Below are positions 27,487 through 35,946 of a stretch of 64,000 nucleotides of DNA, in pieces (within the stretch, counting starts at the first letter, position 1; every line of letters starts with the position of its first letter). This stretch comes from JAVJUS01 sp040220455. GTDB lineage: Bacteria > Pseudomonadota > Alphaproteobacteria > DSM-16000 > Inquilinaceae. The notes under the pieces were generated by a model. That model worked only from the letters and a program-made list of their open reading frames with translations, was not told the origin of the DNA and did no database searches. The position numbers and the translations under genes are program-made. The DNA is taken from positions 1 through 64,000 of the forward strand of contig JAVJUS010000059.1 in assembly GCA_040220455.1 (NCBI GenBank), written 5' to 3'.

Positions 27487-27999
27487 GTGCCGACACCGTC
27501 CGACAGCCAGAACGCGCCGCCCGCCGCTCCCTTCGACCGCCACCGCGAGACGGTGCGCCCGGAGTGGATCGACTACAACGGCCACATGAACGTGGCCTTC
27601 TACGTGCTGGTCTTCGACCACGCCTCGGACGCCTTCCTGGAAAGCGTCGGGCTCGGTCCCGCCTACACCGCCGGCGGCGAGGCCTCGGTCTTCGCCGCGG
27701 AGGCGCACATCACCTATGACCGCGAGGTGGTCGAGGGCGCGCCGCTGGCCGTCGCCACCCAGTTGCTGGGCGCGGATGAAAAGCGCCTGCACCTGTTCCA
27801 TACCATGCGCCATGCCGAGGAGGGCTATCTGGCCGCGACCACGGAGGTGATGCTGCTGCACGTGGACATGACGGTCCGGCGGGTCGCGCCCTGGCCGACG
27901 GCGATCCGGGCCCGGCTCGACCCCGTGGTGGCCGCCCATGCCGCCCTCGACCGGCCGGCGCGGGCCGGCCGCGCGGTCGGTCTGGCGCCGCGTCGATGA
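27487..27999 (+). CDS. Hotdog-fold acyl-CoA thioesterase (betainyl-CoA thioesterase-like)
   Basis: This 170-residue 4HBT-type thioesterase has the motif RPEWIDYNGHMNVAFYVLVFDHASDAFLESVGLG at residues about 23-56, containing the active-site Asp/Asn-His region of the 4-hydroxybenzoyl-CoA thioesterase group, followed by ASVFAAEAHITYDREV. The WIDYNGHMN pattern is close to the thioesterases of carnitine/betaine degradation clusters, but no such genes adjoin, so the substrate is open. GTG at 27487 is chosen because AAGGAG lies six bases upstream. The C-terminal 15 residues are basic and unconserved. Confidence 0.82.
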   Translation: MPTPSDSQNAPPAAPFDRHRETVRPEWIDYNGHMNVAFYVLVFDHASDAFLESVGLGPAYTAGGEASVFAAEAHITYDREVVEGAPLAVATQLLGADEKRLHLFHTMRHAEEGYLAATTEVMLLHVDMTVRRVAPWPTAIRARLDPVVAAHAALDRPARAGRAVGLAPRR

Positions 28000-28067
28000 G
28001 CCCCGATCGGGCGATCCGTCGCCGCAGGGCCTTTTCCCGAAGGCAGGGACGGGTTACAGCACGGGGA

Positions 28068-28571
28068 ATGCACAAGCGCCTCTTCATCATGGCCGCCCTC
28101 GCGGTGGCCGTCCTGCAGCCGGCCGGCACCGCGCTGGCCGCCTGCACCGATCCCGCCGATCCCGGCGTCAACTGGCGCCGCTGCTATCAGGACGGGCGCG
28201 AGTTGCTCCAGGTCGACCTGACCGGGGCCGAGTTGCGGGATGCGACGTTCCAGCGCTCGGTGCTCGACGGCTCCAACCTGTCGGGTGCCGACGCCTTCCG
28301 GGCCAAGTTCATCAGCGCGAGCCTGATCGGCGTGAACCTGGACGGCGCCCGTCTGTTCGAGGCGGACCTGACCCGCGCCAACCTGACCGACGCCACCTTG
28401 CGCGGCACCGATCTGCGGCGCGCGAAGCTCGTCGGTGCCCGTCTCGTCGACGCGGACCTCACGGGCGCGCAACTCGAGGGGGCGGACCTGCGCGATGCCG
28501 ACCTGACCGGCGCGACCTGGGTCGACGGCGAGCGGATCTGCGGCGAGAATTCGATCGGGCGCTGCAATTGA
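28068..28571 (+). CDS. Secreted pentapeptide-repeat protein
   Basis: This 167-residue protein has a signal peptide (MHKRLFIMAALAVAVLQPAGTALA, cleavage near residue 24). Pentapeptide repeats of the A(D/N)Lxx type follow, from about residue 52 to 150: LLQVDLTGAELRDATF, VLDGSNLSGADAF, EADLTRANLTDATL, ADLTGAQLEGADLRDADL. These form a right-handed beta-helix. Four cysteines (two flanking the N-terminal part, CTDPADPGVNWRRC, and two at the end, ICGENSIGRC) could form disulfides that cap the helix in the periplasm. The function is unknown. The gene stands alone between the thioesterase and the diguanylate cyclase genes. Confidence 0.85.
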   Translation: MHKRLFIMAALAVAVLQPAGTALAACTDPADPGVNWRRCYQDGRELLQVDLTGAELRDATFQRSVLDGSNLSGADAFRAKFISASLIGVNLDGARLFEADLTRANLTDATLRGTDLRRAKLVGARLVDADLTGAQLEGADLRDADLTGATWVDGERICGENSIGRCN

Positions 28572-28696
28572 TCCCTCTCTCGCTGCAATCGATCCAATAA
28601 AATGATCGAGACGCTTCGAAGTTTAATGGTTCTTAACCCGATTCGAGCCAGATAGGGATACGGACGAACGACGAAAAAATTCCGGACGGCCCCGAA

Positions 28697-29755
28697 ATGA
28701 GTGCGACTCACGGTCTCGATTCCGCCCGCGAATATGCCTGTGAGGCAATGGCGCTTCTCGACGCCGAGGCGATTCCACCGACGCCGGAGAATTTCGCCGT
28801 CTGGTACGCCTATGCCGCCGGCAACAATCCCGACCTCGTCCGCACGATCGACATCCTGCGCTCGAACAGCCAGGCCTTCACGCCGGAACGTTCGGCCGAG
28901 CTCTTCGCGAAGTTCGTCGGCCACGACTCCCAGCGCGAGGTGGTCGAGTCGGTGACGCGGGAGATCGGCACGGCCTTGGGCGAGATGATCACGCTGCTCA
29001 AGGACACAGGCCGAGACACCGGCCGCTTCGGCGACAGCCTCGCGGCCTTCGAGAAGACACTGGACGGCGATCCGAACCTGGGCCAGATCCAACAGATGGT
29101 GCAGGCCATGGTCCAGCAGACCCGCGCCATGCTCGACCGCAATCGCAGCCTGGACAGCGAGCTCTCGGCCAGCGCGGAGAAGATGGAGCGCATGCGCCAG
29201 GACCTCGAGGAGACCCAGCGCGAGGCGCTGACCGACGGGCTGACCGGCATCGCCAACCGCAAGTGCTTCGACATGACCCTGCGCTCGGCCGCGGCCGACG
29301 CGATGGAGGCCGATGCGCCGCTGTCGCTGCTGATGGTCGATATCGATCACTTCAAGGCGTTCAACGACAATCACGGCCATCAGGTCGGCGACGAGGTGCT
29401 CAAGCTCGTCGCCCGCATCCTGAAGCAGACGATCAAGGGCCGGGACACGGCCGCGCGCTATGGCGGCGAGGAGTTCGGCATCGTCCTGCCGCAGACCCAC
29501 CTGAGCGATGCGGTGACGCTGGCGGAGAGCATCCGCAAGCAGGTCGCCACCAAGCGCATCGTGCGCCGCCAGACCGGCGAGAAGCTGGGCAACATCACCC
29601 TGTCGCTCGGCGCCGCGACCTACCGGCCGGGCGAAACGCTGGTGGATTTCGTCGCCCGCGCCGACGCGGCGCTCTATGCCGCCAAGCGGTCGGGGCGCAA
29701 CCGCACGGTCTCGGAAGACTGGCGCCAGCCGCAGGCGGCAAGCGCCTCCGCCTGA
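28697..29755 (+). CDS. GGDEF diguanylate cyclase (cytoplasmic)
   Basis: This 352-residue protein has no membrane segment. Residues 1-175 are an alpha-helical regulatory region with coiled-coil character before the GGDEF domain (DLEETQREALTDGLTGIANRKCFD leads in). The active site is GGEEF at 256-260, and the Mg2+ Asp is in LLMVDIDHFKAFND. The inhibitory I-site that should be RxxD five residues before GGEEF reads K-G-R-D (247-250), so product inhibition may be weakened. It would make c-di-GMP for motility or biofilm control. An MCP gene lies 2 kb downstream on the other strand. The AT-richer stretch 28600-28660 probably holds its promoter. Confidence 0.92.
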   Translation: MSATHGLDSAREYACEAMALLDAEAIPPTPENFAVWYAYAAGNNPDLVRTIDILRSNSQAFTPERSAELFAKFVGHDSQREVVESVTREIGTALGEMITLLKDTGRDTGRFGDSLAAFEKTLDGDPNLGQIQQMVQAMVQQTRAMLDRNRSLDSELSASAEKMERMRQDLEETQREALTDGLTGIANRKCFDMTLRSAAADAMEADAPLSLLMVDIDHFKAFNDNHGHQVGDEVLKLVARILKQTIKGRDTAARYGGEEFGIVLPQTHLSDAVTLAESIRKQVATKRIVRRQTGEKLGNITLSLGAATYRPGETLVDFVARADAALYAAKRSGRNRTVSEDWRQPQAASASA

Positions 29756-29764
29756 CCGGGCGCC

Positions 29765-29828
29765 GCGGGACGCGGCGTCCCGCATTTCTCCCGAATCGCG
29801 GCATCCCGCCGCTCGATGCGGCGGGATG
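29765..29828. terminator. Two hairpins after the diguanylate cyclase gene
   Basis: GCGGGAC (29765-29771) pairs with GTCCCGC (29777-29783), followed by ATTTCTC. Further on, CATCCCGCCGC (29802-29812) pairs perfectly with GCGGCGGGATG (29818-29828) around TCGAT. They lie 10-73 bases after the stop codon, so termination of the cyclase transcript is likely. Neither has a long T-run. Confidence 0.5.
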
Positions 29829-29892
29829 GCATCGCGGCGCTTGACGCGGCGGATCGGCTCGGCCACGACGGAACGGACCATCCCCCGACGCG

Positions 29893-31545
29893 GTGATCGC
29901 GACCGTGCCCATCCGTTTCAGAGCCGCCGACCTCGCCCTGCTGGCGCTCGCCCTGCTCGCCGTCGCCGTGGGCGGCTGGCGGCTCGCCGGCCTCGACGAC
30001 GGCCTCGCGATCGAAACGCACCGGGTCGGCGCCACCCCGGTCACGGTGACCCGGCCGGCCGAGAGCGGGCCGGATGCCCGCGCGCCCGCTGTACTGATCG
30101 CCCACGGCTTCGCGGGCTCACGCCAGCTCATGCAGCCCTTCGCGGCGACCCTGGCGCGGGCCGGCTACGTCGCCGTCAACTTCGACTTCCTGGGCCACGG
30201 GGCGCATCCCCGTCCGCTGACGGGCGATGTCAGCACCGAGGACGGCGCGACGCGGAACCTGCTCGACCAGATGACCGAGGTCGCGGCCTTCGCCCGCGCC
30301 CATCCCGCGAGCGACGGCCGGCTCGCCCTGCTCGGCCACTCCATGGGCTCCGACATCGTGGTGCGCTTCGCCCAGGCCGACGGCGACGTCGCCGCCACGG
30401 TCGCGGTCTCCATGTTCGCGCCGACCGTGACGGCCGAGACGCCGGCCAACCTGCTGGTCATCGTGGGCGGGCTGGAGCCGGCGATGCTGAAGGACGAGGG
30501 CCGTCGCGCGGTAGGCATGGTCGCCGGCAGCACGGAACCCGACTCGCCCGGGGTCGCGCCAGGGGAGACATACGGCCGCTTCGCCGAGGGCACGGCGCGG
30601 CGCCTCGTCCTCGCCGGCGGCGTCGAGCATATCGGCGTGCTCTATTCCGAGGACAGCCTTGTGGCGGCGCGCGACTGGCTCGACGCGACCTTCCAGGCGG
30701 CCGGCGGGCCGAGCCCGCTGGCCCCCGCCGCAGCGGCGCCGGTGGACGGCCGGCTCGCCTGGCTCGGGCTGACCCTGCTCGGCATCGTCGTGGCGGGACG
30801 GCCGCTCTCCCGGGTGCTGCCGCGCGTCGCCGGACCGGCCACGGCGGACGCGGCGCCGGCGCCGGCGCGATCCTGGCGCGGGTTCCTGGCCGTGGCGGCG
30901 GGGCCCTCGCTCCTGACGCCGCTGATCCTGTGGCCGCTGCCCACGAGCTTCCTGCCGATCCTGCTGGGCGACTACCTGACGGCCCATTTCGCCGTCTATG
31001 GCGCGCTGACCGGCCTCGGGCTCCTGTGGTGGCACAAGCGTGGCCGGGCCGACGAGCCCCCCTCCGGATCCGCGGGTGGCAGGCGGGTCGCCTGGCCGGC
31101 CTTCGCGGCGGCGAGCGCGGCGGTCACCGCCTATGCCGTCCTGGCCGTCGGGCTGCCGATCGACCGGTTCTTCACCGCCTTCGTCCCGATCCCCGAGCGC
31201 TGGCCGCTGATCGCCGCGGTGCTGGTCGGCACGCTGCCCTATTTCCTGGCCGACGAGGCCCTGGTCCGCGACCCGCGCGCCCCGCGCCTCGCCTACCCGG
31301 TCACCAAGGCGTTCCTGATGGTCTCGCTGGCCATCGCCGTCGCGCTCGACCTGCAGCGGCTCTTCTTCCTGATCATCCTGATCCCGGTGATCGTGATCTT
31401 CCTGGCGATCTACGGCCTGTTCTCCGGCTGGACATGGCGCCGGACAGGGCATCGGGCGGTCGGCGGCTTGGCGCTGGCGATCGCCTTCGCCTGGGCGATC
31501 GCCGCCACCTTCCCGATGATCGACCCCTCCGCCCTGCCCGGCTGA
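29893..31545 (+). CDS. Alpha/beta hydrolase fused to a polytopic membrane domain
   Basis: This protein has 550 residues. An N-terminal membrane anchor (LALLALALLAVAVGGWRLAG) precedes an alpha/beta-hydrolase domain (about residues 60-275) with the oxyanion region IAHGFAGSRQLM, nucleophile elbow GHSMGSD and His in GGVEHIGVLYSED. The C-terminal half has about six hydrophobic segments, for example LLTPLILWPLPTSFLPILLGDYL and LFFLIILIPVIVIFLAIYGLF. The hydrolase probably faces the periplasm. I know of hydrolase-membrane fusions of this general type, but not of a defined substrate. GTG at 29893 is the most upstream start near the anchor, and no good ribosome site is visible. Confidence 0.75.
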   Translation: MIATVPIRFRAADLALLALALLAVAVGGWRLAGLDDGLAIETHRVGATPVTVTRPAESGPDARAPAVLIAHGFAGSRQLMQPFAATLARAGYVAVNFDFLGHGAHPRPLTGDVSTEDGATRNLLDQMTEVAAFARAHPASDGRLALLGHSMGSDIVVRFAQADGDVAATVAVSMFAPTVTAETPANLLVIVGGLEPAMLKDEGRRAVGMVAGSTEPDSPGVAPGETYGRFAEGTARRLVLAGGVEHIGVLYSEDSLVAARDWLDATFQAAGGPSPLAPAAAAPVDGRLAWLGLTLLGIVVAGRPLSRVLPRVAGPATADAAPAPARSWRGFLAVAAGPSLLTPLILWPLPTSFLPILLGDYLTAHFAVYGALTGLGLLWWHKRGRADEPPSGSAGGRRVAWPAFAAASAAVTAYAVLAVGLPIDRFFTAFVPIPERWPLIAAVLVGTLPYFLADEALVRDPRAPRLAYPVTKAFLMVSLAIAVALDLQRLFFLIILIPVIVIFLAIYGLFSGWTWRRTGHRAVGGLALAIAFAWAIAATFPMIDPSALPG

Positions 31546-31564
31546 GGGCGCATGCCACCGGCGA

Positions 31565-33331
31565 TCAGGCGGCGCGCGGCGAGTCCGTGCCGTGGCCAGC
31601 GCCATCGCCGCCGCTGTCGCCATCCGTATCCGCGTCGATGTCGCGGACATAGGCCGCGACCTGGTCGCGCAGGTCCCGGCCCTGACCGGACAACGCCCGG
31701 GCAGTGGTCGAGATCTCTTCCGCCGCGCCCGCCGTCGTGCGCACGCCCTCGTCGAGGCCGCCGATCGTGCCGGATACATCCGCGGTCCCCTCGGCGGCCG
31801 TCTGGGCGTTGCGCGAGATCTCCGTCGTCGCCGCGCTCTGCTCCTGGGTCGAGGCGGCGACGGCCGTCGCGATCTCGGCCAGCCGCTCGATCGTGCCGCC
31901 GACCGATTCCATGACCGGCACGGCCGTCTCCACGTCGCCCTGGATGGCCTGGACGGTCTCGCGGATGTCCTCGGTCGCCTTGGCCGTCTGGGTCGCCAGG
32001 CTCTTGACCTCCGTGGCCACGACGGCGAACCCCTTGCCCGCCTCGCCGGCACGCGCCGCCTCGATCGTGGCGTTGAGGGCGAGCAGGTTGGTCTGCTCGG
32101 CGATGTCGCTGATCAGGGTGACGATCTCGCCGATCCTTTGCGCGCCCTCGCGCAGGCGGCCGACCTGGCCGATCGCCTCGCGCGCCTGGCCGGCGGCGTC
32201 CTCGCTGACGCCGGAGGCCTGGGCGACGCGCTCGCTGATCTCGCCGATCGAGCCGGTCATCTCCTCCGTCGCCGCGGCGACGGCACGCACGCTGTCGGCC
32301 GCCCGATCGGAAGCGGCGGCGACGGTGCGCGTGCGCTCGCCGGTATCCTCGGCGGTCGCGGCCATGCGCGCGGCGGCTTCCTCGAGCTGGCCGGTCGCTG
32401 TGGCGAGGGTCTCGATCTCCGCCTCGACCGTGCGCACGAAGGTGTTCGTACGCTCCCGGAAGGCGGCGGCCCGCCGCTCGCGCGCCCGTGCCTCCGCCTC
32501 CTCGCGCTCCAGCAGCGCCAGCCGCTCCCGGATCGCGTCGCGGAAGCCGACGAGCGCGCGGGCGATCGCCCCGACCTCGTCACCGCGGTCCCGGTCCGGG
32601 ATGTCGATGTCCGTGCGCCCGCCGGCGAGGGCCTCGGTCGCCTCGGCCACGGCGGCGAGCCGGCCGCCGATGCGCCGGGTGACCCACCAGATGACCACCC
32701 CCACCGCGACGAGCGCGAGCGCGGCGATGACGGCCAGCATCGCGGCGGTATCCTGCAGCACCGCCACCAGGGCGCCCTTCTCGACCCCGACATAGAGGAT
32801 GCCGATGACGGAACCCCCCGGCTCGAAGATCGGCTCGTAGGCGGTGTAGTAGTCGACGCCGAGGATCGTCGCTTCGCCCAGAAAGGTGTCTCCCGCGCGG
32901 ATCACGGGAAAGACCGCGCCGTCGCGGCCGAGCACGGTGCCGACCGCCCGGCCGCCGTCCTCCAGCCGGATATTGGTCGAGCGGCGGACATAGTCCCGCC
33001 GATCGGCGTCCCAGGCGAAGACCGTCGCGGTCTGCCCGGTGGCGTCGGTCACCCGGTCGATGAACCGGTGATCGGCGAGATCGGGCAGCGCCGGCATCGC
33101 GATCCGCTCGACCGAGCCGTTGCGGATCGTCACCTCGGCCGCGTCGAAAGCCTGTTCCAGCATCAGGCCGGCGACGCGCAGATCGGCATCCTGCTCGGCG
33201 ACGACGCGCTGCTCCAAATCGCGGCTCAGAACCGTGAAGATGCCGCCCCCGACCAGGGCGACGGTGACGGCGAGGCCGAGCAGGCTGGCCAGCCGGAGCT
33301 GGGCGATGATCGACATCCTGGAATGACGCAT
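31565..33331 (-). CDS. Methyl-accepting chemotaxis protein with periplasmic Cache domain
   Basis: This 588-residue chemoreceptor has TM1 at about 12-35 and a periplasmic Cache-type sensor (about 40-195) containing RRSTNIRLEDGGRAVGTVLGRDGAVFPVI and YYTAYEPIFEPGGSVIGILYVGV. TM2 is at about 198-217. A HAMP domain (RRIGGRLAAVAEATEALAGG) and the signalling hairpin follow, with tip ISDIAEQTNLLALNATIEAARAGEAGKGFAVVATEVK. No CheR-tether pentapeptide is seen at the C-terminus, which is an Asp/Gly-rich tail. ATG at 33331 was chosen; an ATG at 33397 would add a leader that looks like 5' untranslated sequence. The region 33390-33425 is AT-rich and likely carries the promoter. The ligand is unknown, but Cache domains of this type often bind small organic acids. 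Confidence 0.92.
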   Translation of the reverse strand: MRHSRMSIIAQLRLASLLGLAVTVALVGGGIFTVLSRDLEQRVVAEQDADLRVAGLMLEQAFDAAEVTIRNGSVERIAMPALPDLADHRFIDRVTDATGQTATVFAWDADRRDYVRRSTNIRLEDGGRAVGTVLGRDGAVFPVIRAGDTFLGEATILGVDYYTAYEPIFEPGGSVIGILYVGVEKGALVAVLQDTAAMLAVIAALALVAVGVVIWWVTRRIGGRLAAVAEATEALAGGRTDIDIPDRDRGDEVGAIARALVGFRDAIRERLALLEREEAEARARERRAAAFRERTNTFVRTVEAEIETLATATGQLEEAAARMAATAEDTGERTRTVAAASDRAADSVRAVAAATEEMTGSIGEISERVAQASGVSEDAAGQAREAIGQVGRLREGAQRIGEIVTLISDIAEQTNLLALNATIEAARAGEAGKGFAVVATEVKSLATQTAKATEDIRETVQAIQGDVETAVPVMESVGGTIERLAEIATAVAASTQEQSAATTEISRNAQTAAEGTADVSGTIGGLDEGVRTTAGAAEEISTTARALSGQGRDLRDQVAAYVRDIDADTDGDSGGDGAGHGTDSPRAA

Positions 33332-33429
33332 GGGGAGGCTTTCGCGACAGGGCGACGGCGGGGGAGCCGACGCCAGCGACTCAACCTGTAAGAACATTCA
33401 TGAAGAATTAATGCTATTAAAGCTTATCG

Positions 33430-33936
33430 TTAGGCCTCGATGGGATCGTCGCCCGCCAGCCGGTCGAGCGCCTCGCCATCCAGCCGCTGCAGGCGCCACT
33501 CCGCCTTCTCCGCGAAGCCGAGGGCGCCGTAGAAGGCTCGCGCCGGATTCCACTCGACGACCGAGAGCTCGACCCGGGCATAGCCGCGGGCTCGCGCGAT
33601 CGCCGCGACCGCCGCCAGGAGGCGCCGGCCGGCGCCGGTCCCGCGGGCGGCTTCCTCGACGAACAGGTCCTCGACATAGAGGCCCGGCCTGCCCTCCCAG
33701 GTCGAGTAGTTGGGGAAGAACAGGGCGTAGCCGACGGCGCGGCCGGCGCGCTCGGCCAGCAGGACCTCGAAGACCGGGCGGTCGCCGAAGCCGTCGCGCA
33801 GCAGGTCGGCCTCGCGTGCGCTGAGCCGATCGAGCCCTCCGCCGAACGCCGCCAGCCCGCGCAGCAGCCGATGGATCTCCGGCACGTCGGCGGGCGTCGC
33901 GGGGCGGACGGAGATGTCCGGCGTCGTGGTCGTCAT
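33430..33936 (-). CDS. GNAT acetyltransferase, spermidine/diamine N-acetyltransferase-like
   Basis: This 168-residue GNAT enzyme has acetyl-CoA loop motif A, VEEAARGTGAGRRLLAAVAAIARARGYARVELSVVEWN, and the block FFPNYSTWEGRPGLYVEDLFV. Together with RAFYGALGFAEKAEWRLQRLDGEALDRLA, these closely follow the SSAT-like subgroup that acetylates polyamines or small diamines. The start ATG at 33936 removes 11 non-conserved residues of a longer frame. It is likely cytoplasmic. The neighbouring MCP ends far away, so the gene is probably monocistronic. A different small amine or amino-acid substrate is possible. Confidence 0.85.
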   Translation of the reverse strand: MTTTTPDISVRPATPADVPEIHRLLRGLAAFGGGLDRLSAREADLLRDGFGDRPVFEVLLAERAGRAVGYALFFPNYSTWEGRPGLYVEDLFVEEAARGTGAGRRLLAAVAAIARARGYARVELSVVEWNPARAFYGALGFAEKAEWRLQRLDGEALDRLAGDDPIEA

Positions 33937-34043
33937 GTCGGAATATCCGGCGATACGGGCGGTCGGCACCGCGAGACGTCTACCCTAGCCAGTGCACGCC
34001 ATCGTCGCCAACCGCCTTTCGCCGTCGCGGCCGAGCGTGTTGA

Positions 34044-35888
34044 ATGGCACCCGGCCCCCGCACGATCCTCCCGACGCCCCGAAGCCACGCCGCCAACCCG
34101 ATGTCGCTGCGCCATCCCCTCTTCCGCGCCTATCTGCGCGTCACGCGGATCGGGCGCAACGACCAACTCGTCCTGGCGGTGCTCGCGGTCGTTCTGGGCG
34201 CGGGCGCGGCGGGTGGCGAAATCGCCTTCCGCCAACTCCTGGCGAGCGTGCAGTTCCTGACCTATGGCGAGGCGAGCGAGGCGCTGACCACCCATGTCGC
34301 CGGGCTGCCCTGGTGGTGGGTGCTGGCCGCACCGGCGGCGGGCGGCCTGCTCGTCGGGCTGGTCCTGCACTTCCTGATGCCGGGCCGCCGCCCGCTGGGC
34401 GTGCCGCACGTCATGGAGGCCTGCGCCCTGCGCGGGGGGCGCATCCGCAGCCGCCAGGGCCTCGGCGCGGCGGTCGTCAGCGCGATGTCGCTGGGCGTCG
34501 GCGCCTCGACCGGGCGCGAGGGCCCGGTGGTGCATCTGGGCGCGACGCTGTCGAGCGTCGTGTCCCGGCGACTCGGCCTGTCGGCGGCGCTGACGCGCAC
34601 GCTGCTGGGCTGCGGCGTCGCGGCGGCGGTGGCGGCCAGCTTCAACGCCCCGATCGCCGGCGTGTTCTTCGCGCTCGAGGTCGTGGTCGGCCACTATGCG
34701 CTCAGCGCCTTCGCGCCGATCGTGCTGGCCTCGGTCACGGGCACGATCGTCAGCCGCATGGTCTATGGCGACTTCCCGGCCTTCCAGCTCCCCCAGATCT
34801 ACCAGATCGCGTCGTTCTGGGAATTCCCGGCCTTCGCCCTGCTGGGCGTGGTCAGCGCCGTGGTGGCCGGCGTGTTCATGTTCTCGGTCATGGCCGTGGA
34901 GGACACGGTCGAGCGGATCCGGCTGCCCACCCTGCTGCGCCCGGCGATCGGCGGGCTGGGGGTCGGCGCCATCGCGATCTGGTTCCCGCACGTGCTGGGC
35001 GTCGGCTACGAGGGCACGGACATGGCGCTGAACGAGCGCCTGGGCCTCCAGATGCTGATCGGCCTGCTGGTCGCCAAGACGGCGGCGACGGCGCTCTGCC
35101 TCGGCTGCGGCTTCGGCGGCGGCGTCTTCTCGCCCTCGCTGTTCCTGGGCGCGATGACCGGCGGCGCCTTCGGGCTGATCGCCACGGGCGTGTTCCCGGA
35201 GCTCAGCTCCAGCCACGGCGCCTACACCCTGGTCGGCATGGGCGCCGTGGCGGGCGCGGTGCTGGGCGCGCCGATCTCGACCATCCTGATCGTCTTCGAG
35301 CTGACCGGCGACTACGAGCTGACCATCGCGGTCATGGTCGCCGTCGCCGTGGCGACCATTCTGGTCCAGGAGACGCTGGGCAAGAGCTTCTTCACCTGGC
35401 AGCTCGAGCGCGCGGGCATCAGCCTCAAGGGCGGGCGCGAGACCAACATCCTGGCCCGCCTGCATGTCCACGACGTGATGAAGCGCGACTATTCCGTCGT
35501 CTCGCCCGAGGCGGGCCTGGAGGAGGTCCGCGCCAAGCTGCGCCAAGCCCGCTACGGCGAGCTCTTCGTCCTCGACGCCGACAACCGGCTGAAGGGCGTC
35601 CTGACGGTCACCGACCTGGCCCAGGCCGATACGCCGGGAGGGGACGGGCCGCCGCCGGCGGCCGGCCGGATCGCCCGCGCCGACGCGCCCTTCCTGGAAT
35701 CCGGGGACGAGGTGCGCCGCGCCATGCGCCTGATGGACAGCGCCGGCGAGAGCCATTTGCCCGTGGTCGACAACGCCGAGAGCCGCCGCGTCGTCGGCAT
35801 CGTGCACGAGCACGACGTCATGCTCGCCTACCAGAAGGCCATCCTGCAGGCCCGTGCAGAGGAGCGGGGCGAATCGGTGCCGCGCTGA
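34044..35888 (+). CDS. ClC-family chloride channel/antiporter with C-terminal CBS pair
   Basis: This 614-residue membrane protein carries the ClC signature regions: LGVPHVMEAC (first anion-binding helix, variant of GSGIP), STGREGPVVHLGA with the gating Glu, and GCGFGGGVFSPSLFLGAMTGGAFG. The gating Glu after GRE suggests H+/Cl- exchange rather than a pure channel, as known for EcClC. Two CBS domains follow the membrane part: LHVHDVMKRDYSVVSPEAGLEEV and APFLESGDEVRRAMRLMDSAGESHLPVV. CBS pairs usually sense nucleotides. An ATG at 34101 (MSLRHPLF) is an alternative start with better family fit. No fluoride riboswitch motif is visible upstream. Confidence 0.9.
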   Translation: MAPGPRTILPTPRSHAANPMSLRHPLFRAYLRVTRIGRNDQLVLAVLAVVLGAGAAGGEIAFRQLLASVQFLTYGEASEALTTHVAGLPWWWVLAAPAAGGLLVGLVLHFLMPGRRPLGVPHVMEACALRGGRIRSRQGLGAAVVSAMSLGVGASTGREGPVVHLGATLSSVVSRRLGLSAALTRTLLGCGVAAAVAASFNAPIAGVFFALEVVVGHYALSAFAPIVLASVTGTIVSRMVYGDFPAFQLPQIYQIASFWEFPAFALLGVVSAVVAGVFMFSVMAVEDTVERIRLPTLLRPAIGGLGVGAIAIWFPHVLGVGYEGTDMALNERLGLQMLIGLLVAKTAATALCLGCGFGGGVFSPSLFLGAMTGGAFGLIATGVFPELSSSHGAYTLVGMGAVAGAVLGAPISTILIVFELTGDYELTIAVMVAVAVATILVQETLGKSFFTWQLERAGISLKGGRETNILARLHVHDVMKRDYSVVSPEAGLEEVRAKLRQARYGELFVLDADNRLKGVLTVTDLAQADTPGGDGPPPAAGRIARADAPFLESGDEVRRAMRLMDSAGESHLPVVDNAESRRVVGIVHEHDVMLAYQKAILQARAEERGESVPR

Positions 35889-35946
35889 CCGGGACGGCCG
35901 ATCGGCGACGCCGCCGCCCCCTGCCCGACTCGATCGGGCATGCTAT

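Noticed and set aside
28697..29755. A composite c-di-GMP protein with an EAL domain
   Set aside because: The protein ends shortly after the GGDEF domain; no EAL or HD-GYP motif follows.
33970..34043. Fluoride riboswitch before the ClC gene
   Set aside because: None of the conserved fluoride riboswitch sequence blocks are present in this short, GC-rich leader.
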